NCBI RefSeq assembly: GCF_023074175.1
Contig: NZ_JADPKS010000045.1
Coordinates: forward strand, 106,166 to 170,165
Reading direction: 5' to 3'
DNA length: 64,000 nt
Source of the DNA: Bradyrhizobium sp. 139
GTDB taxonomy: Bacteria; Pseudomonadota; Alphaproteobacteria; Rhizobiales; Xanthobacteraceae
Positions within the stretch are counted from its first letter, which is position 1. Each line of letters opens with the position of its first letter. Made by a program: the position numbers and the translations under genes. Below, piece after piece: positions 8,790 through 18,249 of this stretch. The notes beneath the pieces are model-generated. The model was given only the letters and a program-made list of their open reading frames with translations, was not told the DNA's origin and searched no databases.

Positions 8790-10022
8790 TCACCAACTCG
8801 CCGGCAGATGCTTGAGGCCGCGCAGCACGAAGGTCGGCCGCCATTCCGGGTTCTCGAGGTTGTCGATGCGCAGATCCGGCAGCCGCCGCAACAGCGTCGC
8901 GATGGCGATTTCGGCCTCAATGCGCGCCAATTGGGCCCCCAGGCAGAAATGGATGCCGCCGCCGAACGACAGCGGCTTGACGTTCGGCCGGGTGACGTCG
9001 AGCCGGTCAGAGCGATCAGGGTAGACCGCCGGATCGCGGTTGGCCGAGCCGAGCAGGCAGAGGACGGTCTCGCCCTTGGGGATGCTCTTGCCACCGAGAT
9101 CCTCGATGTCCTCGAGCGCCACGCGTCCGGTCATCTGCACCGAGGAATCGTAGCGCAAAAATTCCTCGATCGCGCCCACCATCAACTCGGGCCGCGTCTT
9201 CAAGAGCGCGAGCTGATCCGGATTGCGATGCAGCGCCAACAGGCCGTTGCCGATCAGATTGACCGTGGTCTCGTGGCCGGCGCCGAACAGCAGGATGATG
9301 TTGGCGGTCAGCTCCTCATTGGTGAGCTTGTTGCCGTCTTCCTCGGCCTGCACCAGCTGGGTGATGAGATCGTCGGCTGGATTGCGGCGGCGCAATTCGA
9401 ACAGCTGCTGGAAATACATCTGCGCCATCATGTTGCCGGCGTTGCCCTTGGCGATCTCCTCCGGCGAGAGCGGCACGGGGTCGAGCAGCCGCCCGCCGTC
9501 GCGTGAGCTGTTGTAGAAGACCTCGCGATGATCCTCGGGGATGCCGAGCATGTCGCAGATGACGGTGACAGGCAGGCGGAAGGCAAAATCCTCGATCAGG
9601 TCCATGTGGCCGCGGTCGATCACGGCATCGATGGTCTGATCGACGATCTCCTGGATGCGCGGCCGCATGTCCTCGACCCGGCGCGCGGTGAAGGCTTTTA
9701 CGACGAGGCCGCGCAGGCGGGTGTGGTCCGGCGGATCGGACTGCAACATCCAGTGGCTCATGCTGCGGAACACCGGCTCGTCCATGATGGCAGGGCTATA
9801 GCGGCGCTTGGAGCGCTCGACAAAATCCTTGCCGAAGCGCCTGTCGCGCAGCACGAGACTGACGTCGGCATGGCGGCTGGCGACGAACTGGCCGAACGGC
9901 GTCACATGGATCGGATCGATCGTGCGCAGCCGGTCATAGTGCGGATAGGGATTTCGGATGAAGTCCGGCGACAGCGGATTGAACAGCGGATCGCCGCCCG
10001 CGCCTTGCACTTGCTCGTTCAT
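8790..10022 (-). CDS. Cytochrome P450
   Basis: This 410-residue soluble bacterial P450 has the expected landmarks in order. They are the oxygen-binding I-helix motif AGHETT, the K-helix ExxR in EEFLRYDS, and the haem loop SFGGGIHFCLG with the Cys ligand at residue 360. Its general style is that of the CYP107-like bacterial group; the substrate is unknown. The ATG at 10022 follows GAGGTCACC, and the open frame extends 30 codons further without a good ribosome binding site. It is divergent from a TetR regulator with a perfect palindrome in the 144-base gap, so induction by the substrate or product is likely. No ferredoxin or reductase gene is adjacent. Confidence 0.93.
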   Translation of the reverse strand: MNEQVQGAGGDPLFNPLSPDFIRNPYPHYDRLRTIDPIHVTPFGQFVASRHADVSLVLRDRRFGKDFVERSKRRYSPAIMDEPVFRSMSHWMLQSDPPDHTRLRGLVVKAFTARRVEDMRPRIQEIVDQTIDAVIDRGHMDLIEDFAFRLPVTVICDMLGIPEDHREVFYNSSRDGGRLLDPVPLSPEEIAKGNAGNMMAQMYFQQLFELRRRNPADDLITQLVQAEEDGNKLTNEELTANIILLFGAGHETTVNLIGNGLLALHRNPDQLALLKTRPELMVGAIEEFLRYDSSVQMTGRVALEDIEDLGGKSIPKGETVLCLLGSANRDPAVYPDRSDRLDVTRPNVKPLSFGGGIHFCLGAQLARIEAEIAIATLLRRLPDLRIDNLENPEWRPTFVLRGLKHLPASW

Positions 10023-10116
10023 GGTGACCTCAAATCGGTTGCCGCATGACACGCATACGCCGATCGCAGCCCCACTGCCCGGCGTAACCATCCCCAAGAT
10101 CGTTCGAGTCAATTAT

Positions 10117-10144
10117 CAACTCGATACATTATTGTATCGAGTTG
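10117..10144. promoter_or_regulatory. Perfect 12-4-12 palindrome, likely TetR operator
   Basis: CAACTCGATACA and its exact reverse complement TGTATCGAGTTG are separated by TTAT. The site lies between the divergent P450 and tetR genes and ends 22 bases before the tetR start codon. It is AT-rich in a GC-rich background. Its position fits a repressor site controlling both promoters. Confidence 0.75.
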
Positions 10145-10166
10145 CATTCTGCCCTAACCTGCGCCG

Positions 10167-10778
10167 ATGTCAAGGGTGAGAACCAGGCCGACCAGGGACG
10201 ATACGCGCGACAAGCTGTTCGAGGCCGCCGCGCGCGTGTTCGAGGCGGACGGCATCGGCGGCGCCAGCATCGAGGCGATCGCGGCTGCGGCGGGGTTTAC
10301 CCGCGGCGCGTTCTATTCGAACTTCAAGAGCAAGGACGAATTGATCATCGCCATGCTCGAAGACCATGTCGAGCAGTCGATCCGGCGCAACCTCGACATC
10401 CTCGCCCAGCACGACAATCTCGACGATTTCATCGCCGCGTTGAAGTCGATGGACCGCACCAGGCAGGATCCGCTCGGCCGCTCGCCCCTCCTGCACATGG
10501 AGATGATCCTCTTCGTCGCCCGCGCCGAGAAGCGCCGCCCGGAGCTTGCAAAACGCCTGCGTGCGCGGCGCAAGCTGGTCGCCGACATCGTCGAGGCCAC
10601 GCTGAAGAGCAACGGCAAGAACGACACCCTGAACCCGCCATGGATGGCCTCCGTCGTGCTGGCGCTGGAAGACGGCTTTCGCCTGCACCGCCTGATCGAT
10701 CCGGAGACGACGCCGGCGGACAGTTTTTTGCGCGCGATCACGGATTTGAGACGCAGGACGGGACTGGCGTCCGAGTGA
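10167..10778 (+). CDS. TetR/AcrR family transcriptional regulator
   Basis: This 203-residue protein has an N-terminal TetR helix-turn-helix (residues about 12-60) with the signature GASIEAIAAAAGFTRGAFYSNF. Its helical C-terminal ligand domain is unlike any I can name. It is transcribed away from the P450 at 8790-10022, and the palindrome at 10117-10144 is the obvious operator. The likely role is repression of the P450 and of itself until a hydrophobic ligand binds. No strong ribosome binding site precedes the ATG, but the HTH begins close behind it, so this start is reasonable. Confidence 0.92.
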   Translation: MSRVRTRPTRDDTRDKLFEAAARVFEADGIGGASIEAIAAAAGFTRGAFYSNFKSKDELIIAMLEDHVEQSIRRNLDILAQHDNLDDFIAALKSMDRTRQDPLGRSPLLHMEMILFVARAEKRRPELAKRLRARRKLVADIVEATLKSNGKNDTLNPPWMASVVLALEDGFRLHRLIDPETTPADSFLRAITDLRRRTGLASE

Positions 10779-10891
10779 CGGCTTAAGCAGGCAGCTCCGG
10801 CATTCGCCTTTCGACCCAATTGCGACAGTAGCTCGTATGGGCATCCCCGGTGATCTGTTGTACAAGATCGCGTCTAGGTTGGATCGCAGGC

Positions 10892-12871
10892 ATGATGCAA
10901 GAGCGGCCAGACCGGATCGAGCGCAGGTTGTCGGCGATATTGGTCGCCGATGTGGCTGGCTATTCGCGGCTCATGCACCAAGACGAAGAGGCCACGCATG
11001 CCAAACTGACCGCTCTCCTGCTGGAGGCTGTCCACCCCGCGATTGCCGAACACGGCGGTCGCATCGTAAAGAATACCGGCGACGGGTTGTTGGCAGAGTT
11101 TCCAAGCGCAGTCGAAGCGGTTCGAGCTGCCATACGGTTCCAGACCCGCGTTGATGGACTGACAATCGGAGATGCTGAAGATAGGCGCATTGCTTTCCGT
11201 GTGGGTATCAATATTGGCGACGTCATCGTCGAGCCGCACGACATCTTCGGCGACGGCGTTAACATTGCGGCGCGGCTGGAAGGTATCGCAGAACCGGGCG
11301 GCATCTGCATCTCGGCTTCCGCCTACGATCAAGTCCAGGGCAAAGTCGGCGTTGAGTTCGCCAATCTGGGCGAGCAGAACCTCAAGAATATCGACAGCTC
11401 AGTGCGGGTCTATACCGTGGTCAGGGATGGACCTGGCCCGGCCACCCAGACTGAACGCGCAAGCCAAGGCGCGCATTCAACGCCTCGTCATTTCAAGGGT
11501 CGTATCCGGGCGCGATTGACGCCTGTCGGCAGCGCGCTTGCCTCAATTGCAGTCGTCGGTGCGGTGGCCGGCGGCCTCGTCGTCTTGAAGACGGTCCGGA
11601 CTGACGTTTTGCGGGAAGGGCAAGAGACGCAAAAAGAAGCAGCGGTTCGGCCCGATATCGCTCCCCGCCTGTCTCTTGTCGTCCTGCCGTTCGCGAACCT
11701 CAACAACGATCCCGAGCAGGACTATTTCGCTGACGGTGTTACAACTGACCTGACGACCGACATTGCGCAAATTCCCGATGCATTTGTGATCGGGCGCGGA
11801 ACGGCCTTTACCTACAAGAACAAGCAGGTCGATCTTAAGACGCTCGGCAAGGAGCTTGGCATTCGCTGGGCCGTACAGGGCGCGGTGCAGCGGGCCGGAG
11901 CTCAGGTCCGTATGAATGTGTCACTTTCCGATCTGTCGACTGGCCGCGATGTCTGGTCGGACCGTTTTGACGGTGATCGGACGAATCTTGCGGCCTTGCA
12001 GGAGCAGGTCACGGCGCGGCTCGCCCGTTCTCTCAACGTCCAACTCATAGAGGCCGAAAGCCGGCGCAGCCAAATGGACCGGTCAACGAATCCAGATGCC
12101 GTGGATTTCAGCATGCGCGGCCGGGCGAAGGTCTACGGGCCCCAGACCAAGGCAACGAACGCGCAGGCAAGGGACTTGTTTGACAGAGCACTGCATCTCG
12201 ATCCGGACAACATCGACGCAATGCTCGGGAAAGCATGGTGCATAGCCAGCAGCGCGCAGAACGGATGGTCAACATCCGTGATGGAAGATAAAAAGATCGC
12301 CACCAACCTGGTTGATCAGGTTCTTGCAAAACGTCCGGCGAGTGCAGACGCGCACATAATCAAGGGAACCATTTTGCAATACGGAAATCCCGAGCGGGCG
12401 TTGCCTGAATTCGACGCCGCTCTGGACATCGACCCTAATTCACCGGTCGCGTACGCAACAAAGGGAATAACACTTGTCACTGCGGGACGCGCGCGCGAAG
12501 CGTTCTCCCCAGTTCAGATCGCTTTGCGTCTAAGCCCGAAAGATCCGGCGGCTAGCACTTGGCACTTCTTCCTCTGTCATGCTCACGTGCATGTGCACCA
12601 ATATAACGAAGGCGTTGAGGAATGCAGGCGCTCGATCAATCTGAACAAATTAAACTGGTTGCCGTATGCGGATCTGGTTTCAGTTTATGGAGCCACTGGC
12701 CAATTGGAAATGGCCCACCAAACGTTAGCCGAATTGAATGCAATACAGCCGGACTTCACCGTCCAGTGGTTCCAGCAAATAGGCTACGCACGTTCGAGCA
12801 ATCCGCAGTATCGTCGTGAGTTCGACGATATCGTCGAGGGACTGAGAAAAGCTGGCGTTCGCGAACAATGA
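10892..12871 (+). CDS. Class III adenylate/guanylate cyclase with TolB-like region and TPR repeats
   Basis: This protein of about 659 residues has three parts. Residues 10-180 are a class III cyclase catalytic domain: the two metal-binding aspartates are in ILVADVAGYSRL (Asp20) and NTGDGLLAEF (Asp64), and GDGVNIAARLEG follows. A single hydrophobic segment (ASIAVVGAVAGGLVVL) lies near residue 225. A TolB/FlgO-like region follows (LPFANLNNDPEQDYFADGVT), and then TPR-type helices to the C-terminus. This architecture is common in Bradyrhizobium, which encodes many such cyclases. Start ATGs at 10892 and 10895 follow GCAGG. No partner gene is adjacent, and the signal sensed is unknown. Confidence 0.9.
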   Translation: MMQERPDRIERRLSAILVADVAGYSRLMHQDEEATHAKLTALLLEAVHPAIAEHGGRIVKNTGDGLLAEFPSAVEAVRAAIRFQTRVDGLTIGDAEDRRIAFRVGINIGDVIVEPHDIFGDGVNIAARLEGIAEPGGICISASAYDQVQGKVGVEFANLGEQNLKNIDSSVRVYTVVRDGPGPATQTERASQGAHSTPRHFKGRIRARLTPVGSALASIAVVGAVAGGLVVLKTVRTDVLREGQETQKEAAVRPDIAPRLSLVVLPFANLNNDPEQDYFADGVTTDLTTDIAQIPDAFVIGRGTAFTYKNKQVDLKTLGKELGIRWAVQGAVQRAGAQVRMNVSLSDLSTGRDVWSDRFDGDRTNLAALQEQVTARLARSLNVQLIEAESRRSQMDRSTNPDAVDFSMRGRAKVYGPQTKATNAQARDLFDRALHLDPDNIDAMLGKAWCIASSAQNGWSTSVMEDKKIATNLVDQVLAKRPASADAHIIKGTILQYGNPERALPEFDAALDIDPNSPVAYATKGITLVTAGRAREAFSPVQIALRLSPKDPAASTWHFFLCHAHVHVHQYNEGVEECRRSINLNKLNWLPYADLVSVYGATGQLEMAHQTLAELNAIQPDFTVQWFQQIGYARSSNPQYRREFDDIVEGLRKAGVREQ

Positions 12872-13015
12872 GGCGACAAGTAGATAACTGAAACTTCATT
12901 GCGCGAATAAGAACCTTTGCGCCGCAACGATGCTGGCAGTGGGGAGCCTCGTGGCAGCGCGGTTGGCTGCGCAGGGGAGCCATTGGGATGACTCCTCGGC
13001 CGGTGCATGCGGAAC

Positions 13016-14314
13016 CTATTTAGCGGTTCCAGCGTGGAGCCTGTGCAACCGGCCCGCGACCGCGCGTACCTTGCGTGGCGCAGCCTGCCAGATCGCGAAC
13101 GCCGACAAGCCGCTCACGACCATGGCGATGCCGAAGGCGAGCGTATAGTCGCCGGCGCGATCATAGAGGAAGCCGGTTACCCATGGTCCGGCCGCGCCGC
13201 CCGCCAATGCCGCCAGCATGATCGTGCCAAAGATGCTGCCCTGCTGCCTGCCCTGAAAAATCTCGAACACCACCGCGCCCATAATCGAGGTGAGGCCGTA
13301 GCCGAGCGCACCTTGCGTGAACACCATCAGATAGACGAGCCAGAACGAAGGCTGATACTTCAGCGCGATCAGCGCCGCAAAGCAGATCGCAAAGCCTGCG
13401 CAGCTGATCGCCCAGACCCATTCCCGCCCGATCCGGTCGGAGACATGGCCGAGCAGGATCTGTCCGGGAATGCCGAGCAGGCTGACGATGCCGAGCGCCC
13501 ATACCGCGGCGCTCGGGCTGAAGCCGATGTCGAGCAGGAATTTGGTCTGGTGCACCTGCACCGCGTACCAGATGTACAAGCCGCTGAAATATCCGAGTGC
13601 GATCCACCAGAAGCGCGCGGTCGCAACCGCTCGCCGCAAGGTCCAGTCGGTGCCGACCCAGACGGGATCGACGATGTTGGAGGCGGGCTTTGCGGCGCCC
13701 GCGGACGGCGCGGCGTCGCCATCCGGCTGAAGGCCGATGTCCTCGGGGCGCTTGCGCAGGAACAGATTGACCGGCGCCAGCACGAGCAGGACGAGCAGGC
13801 CCATCGCGGTGCAGGCGGTGCGCCAGCCGGTCTGTTCGATCATGTGCTGCACCCATGGCAGCAGCGTGACCGAGCCGATGCCGACGCCGGCGAAGGCGAT
13901 GCCGATGGCGAAGCCGCGCTTGCGGATGAACCAGTTCGGCAGGAACAGCGATTGGCCGGAATAACCGAGACAGACGCTGCCGGCGCCGACCATGACGCCG
14001 ATGGTCACGTAGAGATGCCAGGGCGTGCTGGTCAGCGGCGCCAGCAGCAGCCCGCCGCCCATCAGCACGACGCCGAGCTCCATCACCGCGCGCGGGCCGG
14101 CGCGGTCCATCAGGCGGCCGATCAGCGGGCTGACGATGCCCGACACGACGAAGCCGAAGGAGAACGCGCCGGCAGTGACACCGCGTTCCCAGCCGAATTC
14201 GGAGATAATGGGAGGAAAGAACAACGAAAACGCGGTGCGTGCGTTGACGCCAATGGCCATGGTCACGAAGGTCGCGGCGACCACGACCCAGCCGTAGAAG
14301 AACGGAAGCCGCAT
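13016..14314 (-). CDS. MFS transporter (monocarboxylate/oxalate-formate antiporter type)
   Basis: This 432-residue protein has twelve predicted membrane segments. The N-terminus FFYGWVVVAATFVTMAIGVNARTAFSLFF is typical of the MFS branch that includes oxalate/formate and monocarboxylate carriers. A typical MFS loop A motif, GRLMDRAGPRAVM, lies between helices 2 and 3, and a soluble central loop (residues about 190-225) separates the halves. The gene stands alone between a cyclase and the GGDEF-EAL protein. A small organic acid is a plausible substrate from family resemblance only. Confidence 0.88.
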   Translation of the reverse strand: MRLPFFYGWVVVAATFVTMAIGVNARTAFSLFFPPIISEFGWERGVTAGAFSFGFVVSGIVSPLIGRLMDRAGPRAVMELGVVLMGGGLLLAPLTSTPWHLYVTIGVMVGAGSVCLGYSGQSLFLPNWFIRKRGFAIGIAFAGVGIGSVTLLPWVQHMIEQTGWRTACTAMGLLVLLVLAPVNLFLRKRPEDIGLQPDGDAAPSAGAAKPASNIVDPVWVGTDWTLRRAVATARFWWIALGYFSGLYIWYAVQVHQTKFLLDIGFSPSAAVWALGIVSLLGIPGQILLGHVSDRIGREWVWAISCAGFAICFAALIALKYQPSFWLVYLMVFTQGALGYGLTSIMGAVVFEIFQGRQQGSIFGTIMLAALAGGAAGPWVTGFLYDRAGDYTLAFGIAMVVSGLSAFAIWQAAPRKVRAVAGRLHRLHAGTAK

Positions 14315-14406
14315 ATTGTGTTTATTTCATCCCTGGACGGCCCTACCGACCATCCGGGGCCGCCCAGGTCAAGCGCTTTTCGTAACAGCCGCTTTGGGCG
14401 GCATGC

Positions 14407-16836
14407 TCAGGCCGCGTCGCGCTGCGAAGGCTGAACGGATGCGTCGAAAACGATCTGGTGGACCGGCTGCGGGCGTCCGAACAGATAGCCTTGCGCGAAA
14501 TTGACGCCGAGTGCGGTCAGCCGCTCGAACTCCTCGCGGGTTTCGACGCCTTCGGCGGTGACCGACATGTCCAGTCCGCGCGCCAGCGTCACGATCGAGG
14601 CGATGATGGCGGAGCTGCGCGGCTGATGCGTGAGGTTGCGGATGAAGGATTTGTCGATCTTGATCTTGTCGAACGGGAACGCGGTCAGATAGCTCAGCGA
14701 GGAATAGCCGGTGCCGAAATCGTCGAGCGCAAGCTCGATGCCGACGTGCTTCAGCCGTTCCATGAAAGCGTGGTTCTCGACCCCGCGCTCCAGCAGCACG
14801 GATTCGGTGATTTCGATCTCCAGCCGCTGCGGCGGCAGGCCGGAATCCGCCAGCGCCGCGCAGATCGTCTCGAACAGATCGGCTTCCTTGAACTGGATCG
14901 GCGACAGGTTCACTGCAATCATGAGATCGCATGGCCAGGCCGCGGCGTCCGCACAGGCACGCCGCAGCACGAATTCGCCGAGCGGCACGATCAGCCCGGT
15001 CTCCTCGGCAAGCGGGATGAACTGATCCGGCGGGATCAGGCCGCGGCTCGGATGCCGCCAGCGCACCAGCGCCTCGAAGCCGCGACGGCCACCGCTGGCG
15101 ACGTCCACAAAGGGCTGATAGTGCACTTCGAGCTGGCACTGTGCGATGGCATCGCGCAAATCGCCTTCCAGTGTATTGCCAGCCTCGAGCTCGGCCGACA
15201 TTGCCTCGTCGTAGATGGTGAAGCAGTTGCGGCCGGCCGATTTCGAGCGGTAGAGCGCGAGATCCGCCTTCTTCAGCAACTGCTCCTGGTCGCTGCCATG
15301 GTCCGGTGCGATCGCGATGCCGATGCTGGTGCCGATCTCGACGCGATGGCCGAGCAGCAGGAACGGTTCGGCCACCAGCTTCGCGATCCGCGCGGCGAGT
15401 TCAGTCGCGAAGGCCCGCTGATCGTCGCAAGCCTCCTGAATGATGGCGAACTCGTCGCCGCCGAGCCGCGCAAGCACGTCGGTAGCCCGCAGCGCAGATC
15501 TCAGCCGCAGCGCCACCTGGCGCAGCAGCGCATCGCCCGCACCGTGGCCGAGCGAGTCGTTGACGTTCTTGAAGCGGTCGAGATCGAGCATCAGGATCGA
15601 GAACGGCAGGCCCCTCACGCTCAACTGGCTGTTCATCAGGTCGAGCCGGGTGAGGAAGAAGGCGCGGTTCGGCAGCCCGGTCAGGGTGTCGGTCTGGGCG
15701 AGCTCCAGCATCCGCCGGTTCGCCAGCGACAGCCGCCGCGAGTTGCGGCTCGCGAGCATGAGGTAGGTTGCAAGCGACAACGTCAGCAACATGCCGACAA
15801 TGATGACTACGGCCGCGCGGTCGTAGGTCGTCTCCAGCGAGCCGCCGGCCGTCGGCACGGCGCGCACCTGCCAGTCGGTATCCCCGATCTTGAGGCTGCC
15901 CGACCAGTGCAGCGCCCGGGCGACGTCCCGCATCGACTGCGGCGACGTGGCGGCCGACGAATAATCCGGCAGCGTTTGTTCCAGGCTGACGATCCGCCCG
16001 GTAAAGGGCGGATAGACGTTCACACTGACCGCGCGGCTGGCTCCCGTGGTCACGCGAATGGACTGGATCAGCAGCGGCAGATCGAAGACTCCGACGACGA
16101 AGCCCGCCAGATTGCGGCGCCGGTCCGCCGCCGTGTCGCGCGAGGTCCCCTTGGCGTAGACGGGAATGGCGACGAGGACGTCCGGCAGCCGGCCGCCCTC
16201 CTTTGGCTCGTAAAGGCGGGTGCGGATGGCAGCGACGCCGTCGTTGTCGCGCGCGCGCTCGAGGACTGCGCGACGGTCCGGGACGGTCGCGTAATCCATG
16301 CCGTAGACCGACGACGTCTTCGGCTGGGTCGAGTAGAACACCGGGAAATATTCATCGCTCTGCGGCGCGACCCTGAAGCCCTCGCCCTGGAGCGACTTGA
16401 TGCGATAGCCGGACACGCCGTCCGTGATCGCAGCCGCCTCGTATTCGGCGCGCTCCTTGCGGTTGACGCGCGGCAGCCAGGCGATGCGCATCATGCCGGG
16501 GTGACGCTCGAACAGCCGGGCGCTGAAAGTCTCGAACTCGCTGCGGCTGATTTCCTCCTTGGTCGATTCGAATAGCGTGCGCAGCGCGACGAGCCTGCTG
16601 ATGTACTCGTTCATGCCGTTCTGCATGACCATCGCTTCGGTTTCGGCCGCGTTCTCGAACTCGATCCCGTTGACGCGGTGTTCCCATCGCGCCACAGCGG
16701 CGGCGCCCACGACCGAGAATAGAAGACCGACGCCGATTGCGACGAGCGCAGGGCGATAGAGTCCGAGCAGCGGCGCGACACGCCACCACCCGGCCACACG
16801 TTCCCGATCCTGATCGTTCTGATCGCGCCCGCCCAT
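14407..16836 (-). CDS. CHASE-GGDEF-EAL membrane protein (cyclic-di-GMP turnover)
   Basis: The protein has about 809 residues. A first membrane helix (LYRPALVAIGVGLLFSVVG) is followed by a periplasmic CHASE sensor domain (FERHPGMMRIAWLPRV is typical), a second membrane helix, and a GGDEF domain with an intact RLGGDEF signature. The EAL domain has EALVRWRHP and the ALDDFGTGYSSL block. Both catalytic cores look intact, so it may make and degrade cyclic-di-GMP. The frame is open to a GTG at 16950, but those 38 extra codons are Ser-rich, have AT-richer third positions and lack a ribosome binding site. The ATG at 16836 is therefore preferred, with moderate certainty. Confidence 0.9.
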   Translation of the reverse strand: MGGRDQNDQDRERVAGWWRVAPLLGLYRPALVAIGVGLLFSVVGAAAVARWEHRVNGIEFENAAETEAMVMQNGMNEYISRLVALRTLFESTKEEISRSEFETFSARLFERHPGMMRIAWLPRVNRKERAEYEAAAITDGVSGYRIKSLQGEGFRVAPQSDEYFPVFYSTQPKTSSVYGMDYATVPDRRAVLERARDNDGVAAIRTRLYEPKEGGRLPDVLVAIPVYAKGTSRDTAADRRRNLAGFVVGVFDLPLLIQSIRVTTGASRAVSVNVYPPFTGRIVSLEQTLPDYSSAATSPQSMRDVARALHWSGSLKIGDTDWQVRAVPTAGGSLETTYDRAAVVIIVGMLLTLSLATYLMLASRNSRRLSLANRRMLELAQTDTLTGLPNRAFFLTRLDLMNSQLSVRGLPFSILMLDLDRFKNVNDSLGHGAGDALLRQVALRLRSALRATDVLARLGGDEFAIIQEACDDQRAFATELAARIAKLVAEPFLLLGHRVEIGTSIGIAIAPDHGSDQEQLLKKADLALYRSKSAGRNCFTIYDEAMSAELEAGNTLEGDLRDAIAQCQLEVHYQPFVDVASGGRRGFEALVRWRHPSRGLIPPDQFIPLAEETGLIVPLGEFVLRRACADAAAWPCDLMIAVNLSPIQFKEADLFETICAALADSGLPPQRLEIEITESVLLERGVENHAFMERLKHVGIELALDDFGTGYSSLSYLTAFPFDKIKIDKSFIRNLTHQPRSSAIIASIVTLARGLDMSVTAEGVETREEFERLTALGVNFAQGYLFGRPQPVHQIVFDASVQPSQRDAA

Positions 16837-17118
16837 CTTGATCCGCAAGTCCCCTCGACGCGGCGGCCCACTTCTGGTTGAGCTACCGGAACTGCTACCG
16901 GACAAGGATGCAGTTAAGAACCGCACAATTTCGGAACCGGATCGTTTCACATTGCGCGGCTTAGTTAACGATTGACCCGCAAGCAGTCGGCCCGCGCATG
17001 ATCGATGCGCCGCCGAAGGTGTTTTTGACGATCATCCAGTGGGACGGGACCTTTAAATCCGTCGAGCGGCCGTAGCGGCCGTTCGGGCTGGGCAACGGAA
17101 TAAGCAAACGCAGGAGGC

Positions 17119-17204
17119 CGTCATGCCCGGGCTTGTCCCGGGCATCCACGTTCTTCGTCCCGCTGGGTAAGACGTGGATGGCCGGGACAAGCCCGGCCAC
17201 GACG
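17119..17204. repeat. Intergenic palindromic repeat, CGTCATG(G/C)CCGGGC family, copy 2
   Basis: This 86-base element has the same length and layout as the copy at 4908-4993. The inner GG/CC positions of the two arms are exchanged, as if the element were inverted. It fills the gap between the 2-hydroxyacid dehydrogenase and the GGDEF-EAL gene. In the remaining bases from 16837 to 17259 only leader sequence was seen. Confidence 0.85.
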
Positions 17205-17259
17205 GCGTCGAAGCTTCAGCGCACAAAGCGTCCACGTCATCTGCGATAGCCTTGCCCTT

Positions 17260-18237
17260 TCAAGGCCGCCGCATCCAGCGGTCGGCGTTGACGGCGCCTG
17301 GCGGGATTTCGCCTTTGACGATCGCTTCGACCTGCCGCACCGTTTCCAGCGACTGGTATTCGATCGCCTGCGGCGTCAGCCCGCCGACATGAGGCGTGGC
17401 GACGACGTTGCGCAGCTTTGCCAGCTCCGGTGTCGGCATCTGGTCGGGCGCGCGGCCGACGTCCATCGCCGCGCCGGCGATGCGCTTCTCGCGCAGCGCC
17501 CGTGCCAAGGCGGCCTCGTCGACGAGATTGCCGCGCGAGAGATTGATGAAGACGGCGTCCCGCTGCATGCGCGCCAGCGCCGCCTCGCCGATCAGGTTCT
17601 CGGTCTGCTCGTTGGCAACTGCCAGGCAGACGACGTAGTCCGACGCGGCGAGGAGTTCGTCGAGCCCGACCTGCCGGATCGCGCCGTCCTCGACGGTCGC
17701 AAAGGGGTCGGCGACCAGCACCTCCATGCGCAGCGCTTTTGCGACCTCTGCGAGGTAACGCCCGATGCTGCCATAGCCGATGATGCCGATCTTGCTGCCG
17801 GCGAGCTGACGGCCCATCCGTGCCTCCGGCTTGCGGCCAGCCTGGTAATCCGCCGTCGCCCGCGACACACCGCGGGAGAGATCGACCATGAAGCCGAGCG
17901 CAAGCTCGGCCACCGCCTGCACGAAGCCCGGACCGGCGCGGGTCACGAGCACGCCGGCGTTCGAGGCTGCATCGAGGTCGATGTTGCGGATGTCGACGGC
18001 ACAGCGGACGAAGGCACGCAGGCGCGGCAATTGCGCAAAGATCTCGCCGCGGCCCTCGGTCATGCGGTCGGCGACGATGATGTCGGCATCTTGCGCGGCG
18101 CGCACGAGGCCGGCTGCGTCCAGCGTATCATCGCTCTCGTGCAGGATCACCTCGGCGCTCGCGCGCAGGCCGTTCAGGCTGCGGTCGCCGTAGTAATTGC
18201 GGCGCATCTCCGGCGTGTGGGCCAGCAGGACTTTCAC
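17260..18237 (-). CDS. D-isomer-specific 2-hydroxyacid dehydrogenase family protein
   Basis: This 325-residue protein has the NAD-binding fingerprint GIIGYGSIGRYLAEVAKAL and the family blocks INLSRGNLVDEAALA (catalytic Arg) and ATPHVGGLTP (catalytic His). The loop that usually holds the catalytic Glu (DVxxxEP) reads MDVGRAPDQMPTP, so the canonical Glu is not in its usual place. The GTG start at 18237 follows GAGGGAG. It is the last gene of a minus-strand operon after dctP and dctQM, with a 12-base gap. The TRAP system therefore probably imports the hydroxy- or keto-acid that this enzyme interconverts. The exact substrate is unknown. Confidence 0.9.
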   Translation of the reverse strand: MKVLLAHTPEMRRNYYGDRSLNGLRASAEVILHESDDTLDAAGLVRAAQDADIIVADRMTEGRGEIFAQLPRLRAFVRCAVDIRNIDLDAASNAGVLVTRAGPGFVQAVAELALGFMVDLSRGVSRATADYQAGRKPEARMGRQLAGSKIGIIGYGSIGRYLAEVAKALRMEVLVADPFATVEDGAIRQVGLDELLAASDYVVCLAVANEQTENLIGEAALARMQRDAVFINLSRGNLVDEAALARALREKRIAGAAMDVGRAPDQMPTPELAKLRNVVATPHVGGLTPQAIEYQSLETVRQVEAIVKGEIPPGAVNADRWMRRP

Positions 18238-18249
18238 GGCAACACTCCC

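Noticed and set aside
14458..16575. A 705-codon open frame antisense to the GGDEF-EAL gene
   Set aside because: It is rich in Arg, Gln, His and Asp, the typical shadow of a GC-rich gene, and has no domain or ribosome binding site. The opposite strand has all the GGDEF and EAL motifs.
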